Positions 8,851-14,949 of a stretch of 14,949 nt of DNA are shown piece by piece. A model generated the notes under the pieces. The model was not told the DNA's origin. It saw only the letters and a list, made by a program, of their open reading frames with translations, and made no database searches. The position numbers were made by a program, and so were the translations under genes. The first letter of the stretch is position 1. The number at the start of each line of letters is the position of its first letter. Origin of the DNA: Porticoccaceae bacterium (GTDB lineage: Bacteria; Pseudomonadota; Gammaproteobacteria; Pseudomonadales; Porticoccaceae); NCBI GenBank assembly GCA_003491845.1, contig DNBN01000112.1, positions 1,224 to 16,172 of the forward strand, in the 5' to 3' direction.

Positions 8851-9249
8851 ATGGACTTTACAGCTAAACTAAAGATACCCCACACACCGTCAGCGATAGG
8901 TGTGGAAACCGAGCAAGTAGCCTTTGAGTATTTACTTTCTAATGGGCTAAGTCCTTTGGATCGAAATTTCAATACTCCAAGGGGCGAGATTGACATTATC
9001 ATGCGCGATGATACGCAACTTGTATTTGTCGAGGTTAGGTTTAGACAATCTGAATATTTTGGAGGTGCCGAAGCATCGATCACGCGACAAAAATATCTGC
9101 GTATGACCGCAGCCGCACAGGCCTACATGCAGCTACACAAAACAACCAACGCACTATCCGCTCGATTTGATGTGATCGGCATGCGTCGTTCTAAAAATGA
9201 TCCCTCGGGTTACCAGCTAAACTGGATAAAAAATATCACCGTAAACTAG
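8851..9249 (+). CDS. yraN: YraN/UPF0102 family, predicted nuclease fold
   Basis: This is a 132-residue member of the UPF0102 family, about the size of E. coli YraN (131). The family has the PD-(D/E)xK nuclease fold but no settled function; roles in DNA processing have been proposed. The core is RGEIDIIMRD (D48) followed by VFVEVRFR (E61, R63), which lines up with the Asp and Glu-x-Lys positions of the fold, the Lys being Arg here as in E. coli YraN. An upstream Glu within the GVETEQVAFEYL helix, then a YFGGAEASITRQK stretch and the SARFDVIGM strand complete the pattern. It starts 32 bases after lpoA with no strong ribosome binding site. Position between lpoA and diaA is conserved, which supports the call. 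Confidence 0.92.
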   Translation: MDFTAKLKIPHTPSAIGVETEQVAFEYLLSNGLSPLDRNFNTPRGEIDIIMRDDTQLVFVEVRFRQSEYFGGAEASITRQKYLRMTAAAQAYMQLHKTTNALSARFDVIGMRRSKNDPSGYQLNWIKNITVN

Positions 9250-9283
9250 GTCTTACTGGGTAATAATTGTCGCAATACCAACA

Positions 9284-9334
9284 CAACTGTATTTTCACCC
9301 CAGACGGTCAACAAAATGTAGGGTGACACAGTTG
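9284..9334. other. Two-part stem-loop after yraN
   Basis: The outer arms CAACTGT (9284-9290) and ACAGTTG (9328-9334) pair over 7 bp. Inside, TCACCC (9295-9300) pairs with GGGTGA (9321-9326) over 6 bp, leaving a 4-by-1 internal loop and a 20-base apical loop. All 13 base pairs are Watson-Crick. It begins 35 bases after the yraN stop and has no T-run on either side, so it is not an intrinsic terminator. It could stabilise or mark a processed 3' end, or be a regulatory RNA element. Confidence 0.5.
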
Positions 9335-9384
9335 AACCTATCAACGTATCTGATCAAAAAACATAGTGGCGATAAAACAGGCAG

Positions 9385-9396
9385 TAACCATGGTTA
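9385..9396. repeat. 12-bp perfect palindrome TAACCATGGTTA
   Basis: Both halves match exactly with no spacer. It lies in the gap before diaA and could be an operator for a dimeric regulator, but a single 12-bp palindrome can also occur by chance in a sequence this long, and no binding protein is suggested by the neighbours. Confidence 0.4.
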
Positions 9397-9462
9397 GTAC
9401 ATTAGCCTTTAGCAATCCAAAGAAACAAATTATTTTTCATTAGATACACATGTTACTGCAAT

Positions 9463-9484
9463 CTAATACCAATATTAGTATAAA
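9463..9484 (+). promoter_or_regulatory. Inverted repeat abutting a possible -10 box upstream of diaA
   Basis: CTAATA (9463-9468) and TATTAG (9473-9478) form a 6-bp inverted repeat around CCAA, directly followed by TATAAA (9479-9484), a fair -10 element. The -35 position is poor (CTGCAA at 17-bp spacing). If this is the diaA promoter, the repeat sits between -35 and -10, a usual place for an operator, and the leader would be about 85 bases. Promoter call is tentative. Confidence 0.3.
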
Positions 9485-9575
9485 GTACTCTCCTTGAAAG
9501 GCTTAGATCTGCTAAAGTTAGAAGAAGAAAGCTAAGCAACAAAAAACACAACGCCGATATGTGTGCAAAAAGCTA

Positions 9576-10139
9576 ATGGAAGAAAAAATATTTCAGCAAT
9601 TTCAAAAAATGATCGAAACAACGATGGTTGTTGGTGATATTTTTGCAGACTCGATTGCTAATGGATCAAAGACCCTCACTGATTCCCTTTTAGAGGGCGG
9701 TACGATTTTTACCTGCGGTGATCAATCGGGAATCTTAGTTACCAATCTCTTTTGCCGCTACCTTACCCATGGAATTGACATTGACAGACCAGGTTTCCCA
9801 GCGCTTAATCTAAATGCCCAGAGCGAGGGTTTTGTGCAAGAAGACCGATATTCTTCGCTCCTATCCATGCACGGCAATAAAGTCGATACATTGTTTGTGG
9901 TTAGTGGTGGTGGAAATTCCCCAGCGTTGATTAAGTTGTTAAACTCTGCAATTGAAAAAGGAATGTCCATAGTGCTACTGTCATCGGGCAGAGATGAGGC
10001 GTTAGTAGAGTGTTTAGGTTATACCGATACCCTCATCACCCTGTCTGATTTGTCACCCCAGATGGTAACCCTAGCACAAGTTCAGATAGCACAATGTATG
10101 TGCACTTTGATAGATAATAAAATTTTAGGAGGAATGTAA
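9576..10139 (+). CDS. diaA: DiaA-like SIS-domain protein
   Basis: In E. coli DiaA is a tetrameric SIS-domain protein that binds DnaA and promotes timely initiation at oriC; the fold is shared with the heptose isomerase GmhA. This 187-residue protein (196 in E. coli) keeps the DiaA/GmhA layout: an N-terminal helix bundle, the first strand ending TCGDQSG (46-52) where the family normally has CGNGTSA, DRPGFPALNLN (70-80) as in DiaA ERPSLPAIALN, VVSGGGNSP at 108-116, and a C-terminal CMCTLIDNKI helix like DiaA CLCDLIDNTL. The GmhA catalytic QExH stretch is replaced, so isomerase activity is unlikely. ATG 9576 is chosen as it aligns with the DiaA N-terminus; a GTG at 9561 is in frame. Neither has a good ribosome binding site. 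Its tail encodes the dolP ribosome binding site. Confidence 0.85.
   Translation: MEEKIFQQFQKMIETTMVVGDIFADSIANGSKTLTDSLLEGGTIFTCGDQSGILVTNLFCRYLTHGIDIDRPGFPALNLNAQSEGFVQEDRYSSLLSMHGNKVDTLFVVSGGGNSPALIKLLNSAIEKGMSIVLLSSGRDEALVECLGYTDTLITLSDLSPQMVTLAQVQIAQCMCTLIDNKILGGM
10127..10132 (+). promoter_or_regulatory. Consensus ribosome binding site AGGAGG for dolP
   Basis: AGGAGG lies inside the last codons of diaA, seven bases before ATG 10140, which itself directly follows the diaA TAA. This gives tight translational linkage of dolP to diaA and is the strongest ribosome binding site in the window. Confidence 0.85.
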
Positions 10140-10706
10140 ATGCGTCAATTGACTATGGTCATGAGCTTAGTTTTTTTACTCGCAGGCTGTGCAACTGTCA
10201 TTAATAAGGTAGTAAAAGAACCAATCGATCCTGACAAAGCAGGGCGAACAGTTGGCGAAGAGATAGATGATAATAAAATAAAAACCTACATTGCCGTGAA
10301 TTTAAAAAAAGCCGATCCTGAGCTTGATAGAGCGCATATCAATATTGCCGTGTTTAAAGGACTAGTATTATTGTCGGGCGAAATAACCAACGCAAACTTG
10401 AAGGTTCTGGCTGGAGACGTAGCGCGGGATCTTCGCGGTGTAAGACAAGTTTACAATGAGATACAGGTAAGAGGTAATAGCTCTATAATTTCGCGAACTA
10501 ATGATACGATTATCTCTGGCAAAATTATTACAAAATTCGCCTTCAAAAAAGATCTTCCCTTCAATAACCTTACAGTGATCACCGAAGATAGCGTGGTTTA
10601 TTTACTCGGCACAGTACGGACATCAACTGGCGATGCAGCTGTTGACATAGCGCGTAATACAAGTGGCGTTGAGAAGGTCGTTAAGTGTCTTGAGTATGTA
10701 GATTAA
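10140..10706 (+). CDS. dolP: DolP, dual BON-domain outer-membrane lipoprotein
   Basis: DolP (YraP) is an outer-membrane lipoprotein that binds anionic phospholipids, gathers at the division site and supports envelope integrity. The 188-residue protein (191 in E. coli) has a signal peptide with lipobox LAGC, lipidated Cys at residue 17. Two BON domains follow: the first at about 43-110, with the family strand pattern INIAVFKGLVLLSGE and GVRQVYNEIQV, the second at about 121-188, with LTVITEDSVVYLLGTV and GVEKVVKCLEYV. NDTIISGKIITKF opens the second domain like E. coli NDTWITTKVRSQL. It directly abuts diaA and ends the plus-strand cluster, 13 bases before the convergent thiolase gene, with no clear terminator in between. 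Confidence 0.93.
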   Translation: MRQLTMVMSLVFLLAGCATVINKVVKEPIDPDKAGRTVGEEIDDNKIKTYIAVNLKKADPELDRAHINIAVFKGLVLLSGEITNANLKVLAGDVARDLRGVRQVYNEIQVRGNSSIISRTNDTIISGKIITKFAFKKDLPFNNLTVITEDSVVYLLGTVRTSTGDAAVDIARNTSGVEKVVKCLEYVD

Positions 10707-10719
10707 AACAGAGTTATCC

Positions 10720-11898
10720 CTAACAGATCTCTATTGCCATCGCAGTAGCTTCGCCACCACCAATACACAGACTGGCGATGCCCTTTTTATCTCCCCTGCG
10801 GTGCATCGCATGAATCAATGTCGCAACGATACGGGCGCCGCTGGCACCAATTGGATGTCCAAGAGCACAGGCTCCGCCATTAACATTGACCTTGTCATGG
10901 GATAGTTCTAACTCTTGTATGGCCGCCATGGTAACAACAGCAAAAGCCTCGTTTATCTCCCACAGGTCGACATCTTTTACAGTCCATCCAACGCGATCAA
11001 GGGTCTTTCTAATGGCGGTTACTGGTGCTGTTGTAAACCATTCAGGCTCCTGAGCAGATTCATCATAACCATGGATCAGAGCTATAGGGACTAAACCTTT
11101 CATCTCAGCCTCATCAGCCATCATCAACGTTAATGCTGCCGCACCATCTGAGATTGAACTAGCATTTGCAGCGGTCACAGTGCCCTCTTTATCAAAAGCT
11201 GGCTTCAAATGAGGGATTTTTTCCGGCCTAGCATTTCCCGGCTGATCATCAACAGAGACTATCATTTCGCTGCGACGTGATGTGACTTTTACGGGAATGA
11301 TTTCGTCACTAAAAAAACCTTGCTTAATGGCTTCGTTAGCTCGACGCAGTGATTCTAGTGCATAAGCATCTTGCTGTTGCCGACTAAAGGAATATTTTGT
11401 AGCGCATTTCTCTGCAAAAACACCCATAGCAACACCCTCATAAGCGTCTTGCAACCCATCATGTTGCATATGATCAAGCATCTGTGCATGTCCAAAACGA
11501 TAGCCTTGACGCGCCTGCGGCAATAAATAAGGTGCACAACTCATGCTTTCCATTCCACCGGCAATAGCAACCATCGACTGTCCTGCGCGAAGTGCATTAC
11601 CCGCAAGCATAATAGACTTCATGCCTGAGCCACATACTTTATTGACTGTTGTGCAGGACGTCGCTTTAGATAAGCCTGCCGCCAAAGCAGCTTGTCTTGC
11701 AGGTGCTTGCCCCTGACCAGCGGTTAACACTGATCCCATCAAAACCTCGTCTACATTAGCCCTATCTATACCGCTTTGCTGTAAAGCCCCTGCGATAGCT
11801 AACCCACCAAGCTGTGCAGCCGAAAGAGTTGATAAATTGCCCATTAGACCACCAATAGGAGTCCTTAGAGCCGATAGTACAGCAATTGGTTTAGACAT
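10720..11898 (-). CDS. Acetyl-CoA C-acetyltransferase (thiolase)
   Basis: Thiolases of this type join or split acetyl-CoA and acetoacetyl-CoA in the cytosol, serving fatty-acid or ketone-body breakdown, polyhydroxyalkanoate supply or leucine breakdown. The protein from ATG 11898 has 392 residues, and its catalytic residues fall at exactly the positions of the well-studied Zoogloea enzyme: nucleophile C89 in NKVCGSGMK, H348 in GGACALGHPIGASGAR, and C378 in CIGGGEA. NEAF (in DLWEINEAFAV) is also present. A GTG at 11910 is in frame but its bases form part of the ribosome binding region GGGGGAG, so ATG 11898 is preferred. It lies 33 bases after sspB on the same strand, between dolP and sspB, where I recall no thiolase in Pseudomonas. 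Whether it is biosynthetic or degradative (atoB, phaA or other) is not decidable here. Confidence 0.94.
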   Translation of the reverse strand: MSKPIAVLSALRTPIGGLMGNLSTLSAAQLGGLAIAGALQQSGIDRANVDEVLMGSVLTAGQGQAPARQAALAAGLSKATSCTTVNKVCGSGMKSIMLAGNALRAGQSMVAIAGGMESMSCAPYLLPQARQGYRFGHAQMLDHMQHDGLQDAYEGVAMGVFAEKCATKYSFSRQQQDAYALESLRRANEAIKQGFFSDEIIPVKVTSRRSEMIVSVDDQPGNARPEKIPHLKPAFDKEGTVTAANASSISDGAAALTLMMADEAEMKGLVPIALIHGYDESAQEPEWFTTAPVTAIRKTLDRVGWTVKDVDLWEINEAFAVVTMAAIQELELSHDKVNVNGGACALGHPIGASGARIVATLIHAMHRRGDKKGIASLCIGGGEATAMAIEIC

Positions 11899-11931
11899 AT
11901 ACTCCCCCACAAAAAAACGTTGTCTAACAGT

Positions 11932-12354
11932 TTATTTCACTACACGTAAAGATGGTTTTATTTTCTCAGACGGCGGTTTCGGATTACCTTTAATATCAGA
12001 CGGACCTTTCACGATCTTAGGTTGGGTTGGCGGTGGATCAAGATCTTCTTCCCTGTCGAACATCATACCCTTGCCATTTTCCTGGGCATAAATACCCAGA
12101 ATGGAAAGAGCTGGTAAGTAAAGGTCTACAGGCATGCCACCAAAGCGTGTCGAAAAGCTCACCGCCTCATGAGACATAGTAAAGTCAGATACCGCTCTTG
12201 GAGCAATATTAAGCACAATTTGACCATTTTTTACAAACTCTAAGGGGACCAGTACGCCATGCCATTGGGCATCTACAATAATATAAGGTGTACATTGGTT
12301 ATCCACTATCCAGTCAAAAAAGGCTTTCAGTAGATAGGGATTATTAGAATTCAT
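11932..12354 (-). CDS. sspB: ClpXP protease specificity-enhancing factor SspB
   Basis: SspB is a dimeric adaptor that binds the ssrA tag on products of stalled translation, and RseA, and hands them to ClpXP. The 140-residue protein (165 in E. coli) has the globular ssrA-binding domain at about 1-105 (YLLKAFFDWIVDN, YIIVDAQWHGVLVP, LNIAPRAVSDF, FSTRFGG, LPALSILGIYAQENG). It then has a flexible, Pro- and Lys-rich linker, and ends in PSLRVVK, the conserved C-terminal motif that docks on the ClpX N-domain. The linker is shorter than in E. coli, which accounts for the smaller size. It follows sspA by 15 bases on the same strand, an operon kept from E. coli to Pseudomonas. Confidence 0.96.
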   Translation of the reverse strand: MNSNNPYLLKAFFDWIVDNQCTPYIIVDAQWHGVLVPLEFVKNGQIVLNIAPRAVSDFTMSHEAVSFSTRFGGMPVDLYLPALSILGIYAQENGKGMMFDREEDLDPPPTQPKIVKGPSDIKGNPKPPSEKIKPSLRVVK

Positions 12355-12369
12355 TCTTCTTTAGCCGCC

Positions 12370-12990
12370 CTACTCGCGCATTTCTCGTTCAAGATCGGTG
12401 AGGCTCTCTTGGAAGGATGGGCGCTCAAATAATCGCTCCATGTAGTCAAGTAATGGTTTAATTTGACGTGTACTAGGGAGCGAAATACCCAGCTGCGGCA
12501 ATCTCCAAAGCATAGGTGCTAAACAACAGTCAACCAAGGTAAACTCTTCACTCATAAAATAGGGCATTTCATCAAAAATACTAGCAACCGTGATAAGAGA
12601 CTCGCGAAACTCTTTTCGACTTTCGATGGCTTTTTCACTGTCCGGATCAGCTAAAATATGATCAATAAGTGAGCACCAATCACGCTCAATCCTATATACC
12701 CATAAACGACTTTCTGCTCTGGCCACTGGATAAACCGGCAATAGTGGTGGATGAGGAAATCGTTCATCCAAATACTCCATCACAACCTTTGACTCATAGA
12801 GCGCAAGATCACGATCAACCAGAGTGGGAAGTGTACCGTATGGGTTTGCTTCCAAAATTTCTTCAGTAACCGAATTAGAATCGGTATCCTCAATATCGAC
12901 GGTAACACCCTTTTCTGCCAAAACGATACGTACTCGATGGCTATATTGGCAAACTGGATCAGAAAATAATGTCATGGAAGAACGGCGCAC
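12370..12990 (-). CDS. sspA: Stringent starvation protein A
   Basis: SspA is an RNA-polymerase-associated protein with a glutathione-S-transferase fold but no transferase activity; it affects stress, acid-tolerance and virulence genes and lowers H-NS levels in E. coli. The GST N-terminal domain runs from [19 protein letters not shown], and the surface Pro-His-Pro that E. coli SspA needs for function is at 79-81, within the strongly conserved block ending [13 protein letters not shown]. The C-terminal helical domain has [19 protein letters not shown] and ends [11 protein letters not shown] prefer GTG 12990 (206 residues) because GAGG precedes it by five bases; TTG 13017, nine codons upstream, is also possible. 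E. coli SspA has ten residues before MTLFS, between the two choices. It lies downstream of petBC and upstream of sspB. Confidence 0.94.
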   Translation of the reverse strand: MRRSSMTLFSDPVCQYSHRVRIVLAEKGVTVDIEDTDSNSVTEEILEANPYGTLPTLVDRDLALYESKVVMEYLDERFPHPPLLPVYPVARAESRLWVYRIERDWCSLIDHILADPDSEKAIESRKEFRESLITVASIFDEMPYFMSEEFTLVDCCLAPMLWRLPQLGISLPSTRQIKPLLDYMERLFERPSFQESLTDLEREMRE

Positions 12991-13021
12991 AGAAACCTCA
13001 CTTTTGATAGTTAGCAAAGAG

Positions 13022-13062
13022 GCAAATCCCCTTTGCTGAAATAATTACTTACCGGTTACTAA
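13022..13062 (-). promoter_or_regulatory. sspA leader with hairpin and imperfect palindrome
   Basis: GCAAA (minus 13036-13032) pairs with TTTGC (13026-13022), with GGGGA in the loop. Just upstream, 13045-13062 is an 18-bp imperfect palindrome centred on ACCGGT with 14 of 18 symmetric positions. The AAGGGGA could act as ribosome binding site for the TTG at 13017, in which case it is presented in a loop. No good promoter is seen, so sspA may be read through from the bc1 genes or have a weak promoter here. Confidence 0.35.
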
Positions 13063-13077
13063 ACAGACTTGGCTGAC

Positions 13078-14949
13078 TTAATGAACGCCTTTCCAATATT
13101 CTCTGTTAAGCAATACTACAGGAACGAGTAATAATAGCAGAAATAAAAGTACCATTTTGCCTATATGCTTTCGCTCCTCTGCCATAGGTTCGGCTATGTA
13201 TGTCATAAAGTTAACCAGATCATATACGGCAAGATCAAAATCCTCAGGAGAGAGAGTCCCGGTTTGATTTATTTCAAACCGCCCACAGGGATCATCGAGC
13301 ATATCTTCACCAGTAAGAATATCTCTTTTAACACCGCCATAAGCAGTTGTAACCGGTCCTGGCTGGCACTCAGGTAAACCCTGAAGATCTAATAAGGCAT
13401 GAGGCATGCCAACGTCTTTATATACTTTATTATTAACGCCTAACGGCCGGGTATCATCAGCATAGAATGTTCGAAGGTAAGTATACAGCCATTCGGGGGA
13501 ACGCGACCTCGCTACAAGTGTAAGATCCGGTGGCTCAGCACCAAACCATTCTTTAGATTTATCGCTTGGCATTGAAATATTCATCAATTCGCCGATTTTT
13601 TGCCCACTAAATACCAAATTGTCCATCATTAAGTCGTGAGGGATACCGATATCATCAGCCACTCGCTCCCACCGAGAGTATTTAAACGAATGGCAGCCCA
13701 TGCAATAGTTTACTGCCAGCTTAGCGCCATTTTGCAATGAGGCATCATTACTCAGTTGCGGCTCAAAGGCGTCACACTCAATAGTACCGCAAGAAAAATT
13801 ACTTTCAGCACCAACAACCTTAATCGGTATCACCACCATCGCTGCAACCAATAACACAGCGCCGAGAGTCTTGGTAAAGCCCATACCGCCATCCATTGTT
13901 ATACGGTCTGGCTCTGGCGTAGTTTTCTCATATTTGGTCCAGAAATAAATCCCGAAAAAATAACTAAAATAAAGTGCTGTACAAATTTGTGTCAATACAG
14001 TTCGCGCTTCGGTAGGCGCTTTTACACCAAGATAACCAAGAATAATAAATACAGCGGCCAAGCCAAGTAGTGCAAACCGGCTAAACGTACCCTTATAACG
14101 GATAGATCGAACTGGGCTTCGATCCAACCATGGAAGTACGTAAAGGATCGCAATTGCTGCAGCCATAACTATAAAACCGCCTAGCTTATCCGGTACAGCT
14201 CGGAGCATAGAATAAAAAGGTGTGAAGTACCAAACAGGTGCTATGTGCTCTGGGGTTTTCAGGCCATTAGCAATTTCAAAGTTAGCATACTCAAGAAAAA
14301 AGCCGCCCATTTCTGGCATAAAGAACAGAATGGTGCAAAAAACGAACAGAAATACTACGATCGGTACAAGATCATGAATAACAAAGTAGGGGAAAAACGG
14401 CAGGCCATCAATTGGCTTTCCTGCATCGTCTTTGTACTTTTTAATACTTACACCGTCCGGGTTATTGGAACCAACATCATGCAACGCGATAATATGCATC
14501 AAAACGAGAGCGATTAAAATAATAGGTATGGCAACCACATGAAGTGACATAAAGCGATTTAACGTTATACCAGAGATCAGATAATCGCCTCGAATCCACT
14601 GTACAATATCCTCTCCCACTACAGGGATAGCACCAAATAACGAGATAATTACCTGAGCACCCCAATAGGACATTTGCCCCCAAGGCAATACATAGCCCAT
14701 GAAAGCTTCCGCCATCAACGCAACATAAATGGTCATTCCAAAGATCCAAACCAACTCTCGAGGCGGTTTGTAAGACCCATACATGAGACCACGGAACATA
14801 TGCATGTAGACCACAAGGAAGAACATTGAGGCACCAGTGGAGTGAGCATATCGGATGATATATCCATACTCAACATCGCGCATTATGTACTCTACTGATG
14901 CAAATGCCTGCTCAGCCGACCCCTGGTAGCTCATCAACAACCAAATACC
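13078..14949 (-). CDS. Fused cytochrome b / cytochrome c1 (N-terminus cut by window edge)
   Basis: One continuous frame encodes the two haem subunits of the cytochrome bc1 complex (ubiquinol:cytochrome c oxidoreductase) of the inner membrane. The frame continues past the right edge; about 60 cytochrome b residues are missing. Counting from the first residue encoded at 14940: cytochrome b spans about 1-348, with haem b ligands H33, H47, H134 and H149, and the quinol-site PVWYFTPFY at 235-243. Residues 353-378 form a signal-peptide-like segment (MGFTKTLG, then a hydrophobic run to VVGA). Cytochrome c1 follows, with haem-c site CMGCH at 413-417, VADDIGIPHDLMM, PPDLTLVARSR, a candidate Met ligand in DVGMPHAL, and a C-terminal membrane anchor ending NREYWKGVH. 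Separate petB and petC are the rule in Pseudomonas; fused fbcH is known in Bradyrhizobium, where processing yields two proteins. sspA follows 87 bases after the stop. Confidence 0.93.
   Translation of the reverse strand, partial: GIWLLMSYQGSAEQAFASVEYIMRDVEYGYIIRYAHSTGASMFFLVVYMHMFRGLMYGSYKPPRELVWIFGMTIYVALMAEAFMGYVLPWGQMSYWGAQVIISLFGAIPVVGEDIVQWIRGDYLISGITLNRFMSLHVVAIPIILIALVLMHIIALHDVGSNNPDGVSIKKYKDDAGKPIDGLPFFPYFVIHDLVPIVVFLFVFCTILFFMPEMGGFFLEYANFEIANGLKTPEHIAPVWYFTPFYSMLRAVPDKLGGFIVMAAAIAILYVLPWLDRSPVRSIRYKGTFSRFALLGLAAVFIILGYLGVKAPTEARTVLTQICTALYFSYFFGIYFWTKYEKTTPEPDRITMDGGMGFTKTLGAVLLVAAMVVIPIKVVGAESNFSCGTIECDAFEPQLSNDASLQNGAKLAVNYCMGCHSFKYSRWERVADDIGIPHDLMMDNLVFSGQKIGELMNISMPSDKSKEWFGAEPPDLTLVARSRSPEWLYTYLRTFYADDTRPLGVNNKVYKDVGMPHALLDLQGLPECQPGPVTTAYGGVKRDILTGEDMLDDPCGRFEINQTGTLSPEDFDLAVYDLVNFMTYIAEPMAEERKHIGKMVLLFLLLLLVPVVLLNREYWKGVH

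Larger units (their letters stand above)
9250..9575. promoter_or_regulatory. 326-base gap between yraN and diaA with inverted repeats
   Basis: No protein, tRNA or RNase P RNA signature is visible here. What it holds is three inverted repeats, listed separately (9284-9334, 9385-9396 and 9463-9478), a TATAAA at 9479-9484, and a five-codon frame (ATG 9559, TAA 9574-9576) whose stop overlaps the diaA start as TAATG. In E. coli, as I recall, the matching gap is short, so this stretch may separate diaA-dolP from lpoA-yraN as its own transcription unit. Confidence 0.55.

Noticed and set aside
8592..9083. Minus-strand open frame of 163 codons across the lpoA-yraN junction
   Set aside because: Antisense to two conserved genes, with no family likeness; it is a shadow of their codon pattern. 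The same holds for the antisense frames in maeB, rsmI and petBC.
9250..9575. Possible RNase P RNA or tRNA gene in the yraN-diaA gap
   Set aside because: RNase P RNA lies near rsmI in some relatives, but the conserved GAGGAAAGTCC-like stretch is absent, and no tRNA T-arm sequence is visible.

Overview
The window looks like a chromosomal core region of a low-to-mid GC gammaproteobacterium. The gene order rsmI / lpoA-yraN-diaA-dolP followed by sspB, sspA and the cytochrome bc1 genes is, from memory, the order seen in Pseudomonas and relatives, and rsmI / lpoA-yraN-diaA-dolP also matches Escherichia coli yraL / yraMNOP. Both edges cut a gene: pyrC at the left, cytochrome b at the right. A marine relative of the SAR92/Cellvibrio/Pseudomonas group would fit, but that is inference from synteny, protein likeness and AT-rich codon use only. 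I see no tRNA, rRNA, CRISPR array, insertion sequence or prophage.

Layout, left to right. (1) 1-1277, plus strand: the end of pyrC (pyrimidine synthesis) overlaps the start of rnt (RNase T) in a TAATG junction. (2) 1278-1614: a 337-base gap with a 14-bp AT-rich tandem repeat. (3) 1615-3611, minus strand: a hotdog-fold thioesterase, then an AGCS-type sodium/amino-acid symporter. (4) 3850-6120, plus strand: maeB, the two-domain malic enzyme, diverging from the thioesterase across 238 bases. (5) 6133-6981, minus: rsmI, convergent with maeB. (6) 6980-10706, plus: the envelope and replication cluster lpoA, yraN, diaA, dolP, with an unusually long 326-base gap before diaA. (7) 10720-14949, minus: petBC, sspA, sspB and an acetyl-CoA acetyltransferase in one direction.

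How the genes fit together. LpoA (activator of the peptidoglycan synthase PBP1A) and DolP (BON-domain lipoprotein) act at the cell envelope. DiaA is a SIS-domain protein which in E. coli helps DnaA at the origin. RsmI methylates 16S rRNA, and RNase T trims stable RNA. SspA is an RNA-polymerase-associated stress regulator and SspB delivers ssrA-tagged proteins to ClpXP. The bc1 complex passes electrons from quinol to cytochrome c. Malic enzyme and thiolase act around pyruvate and acetyl-CoA.

Most notable points: cytochrome b and cytochrome c1 are encoded as one continuous reading frame (an FbcH-like fusion); the divergent rsmI and lpoA start codons share the tetramer CATG, with a perfect TATAAT lying inside rsmI; the gap between yraN and diaA holds several inverted repeats; DiaA has lost the usual SIS-family glycine loop. 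I found no clearly novel multi-gene system; this is mostly a conserved housekeeping region.
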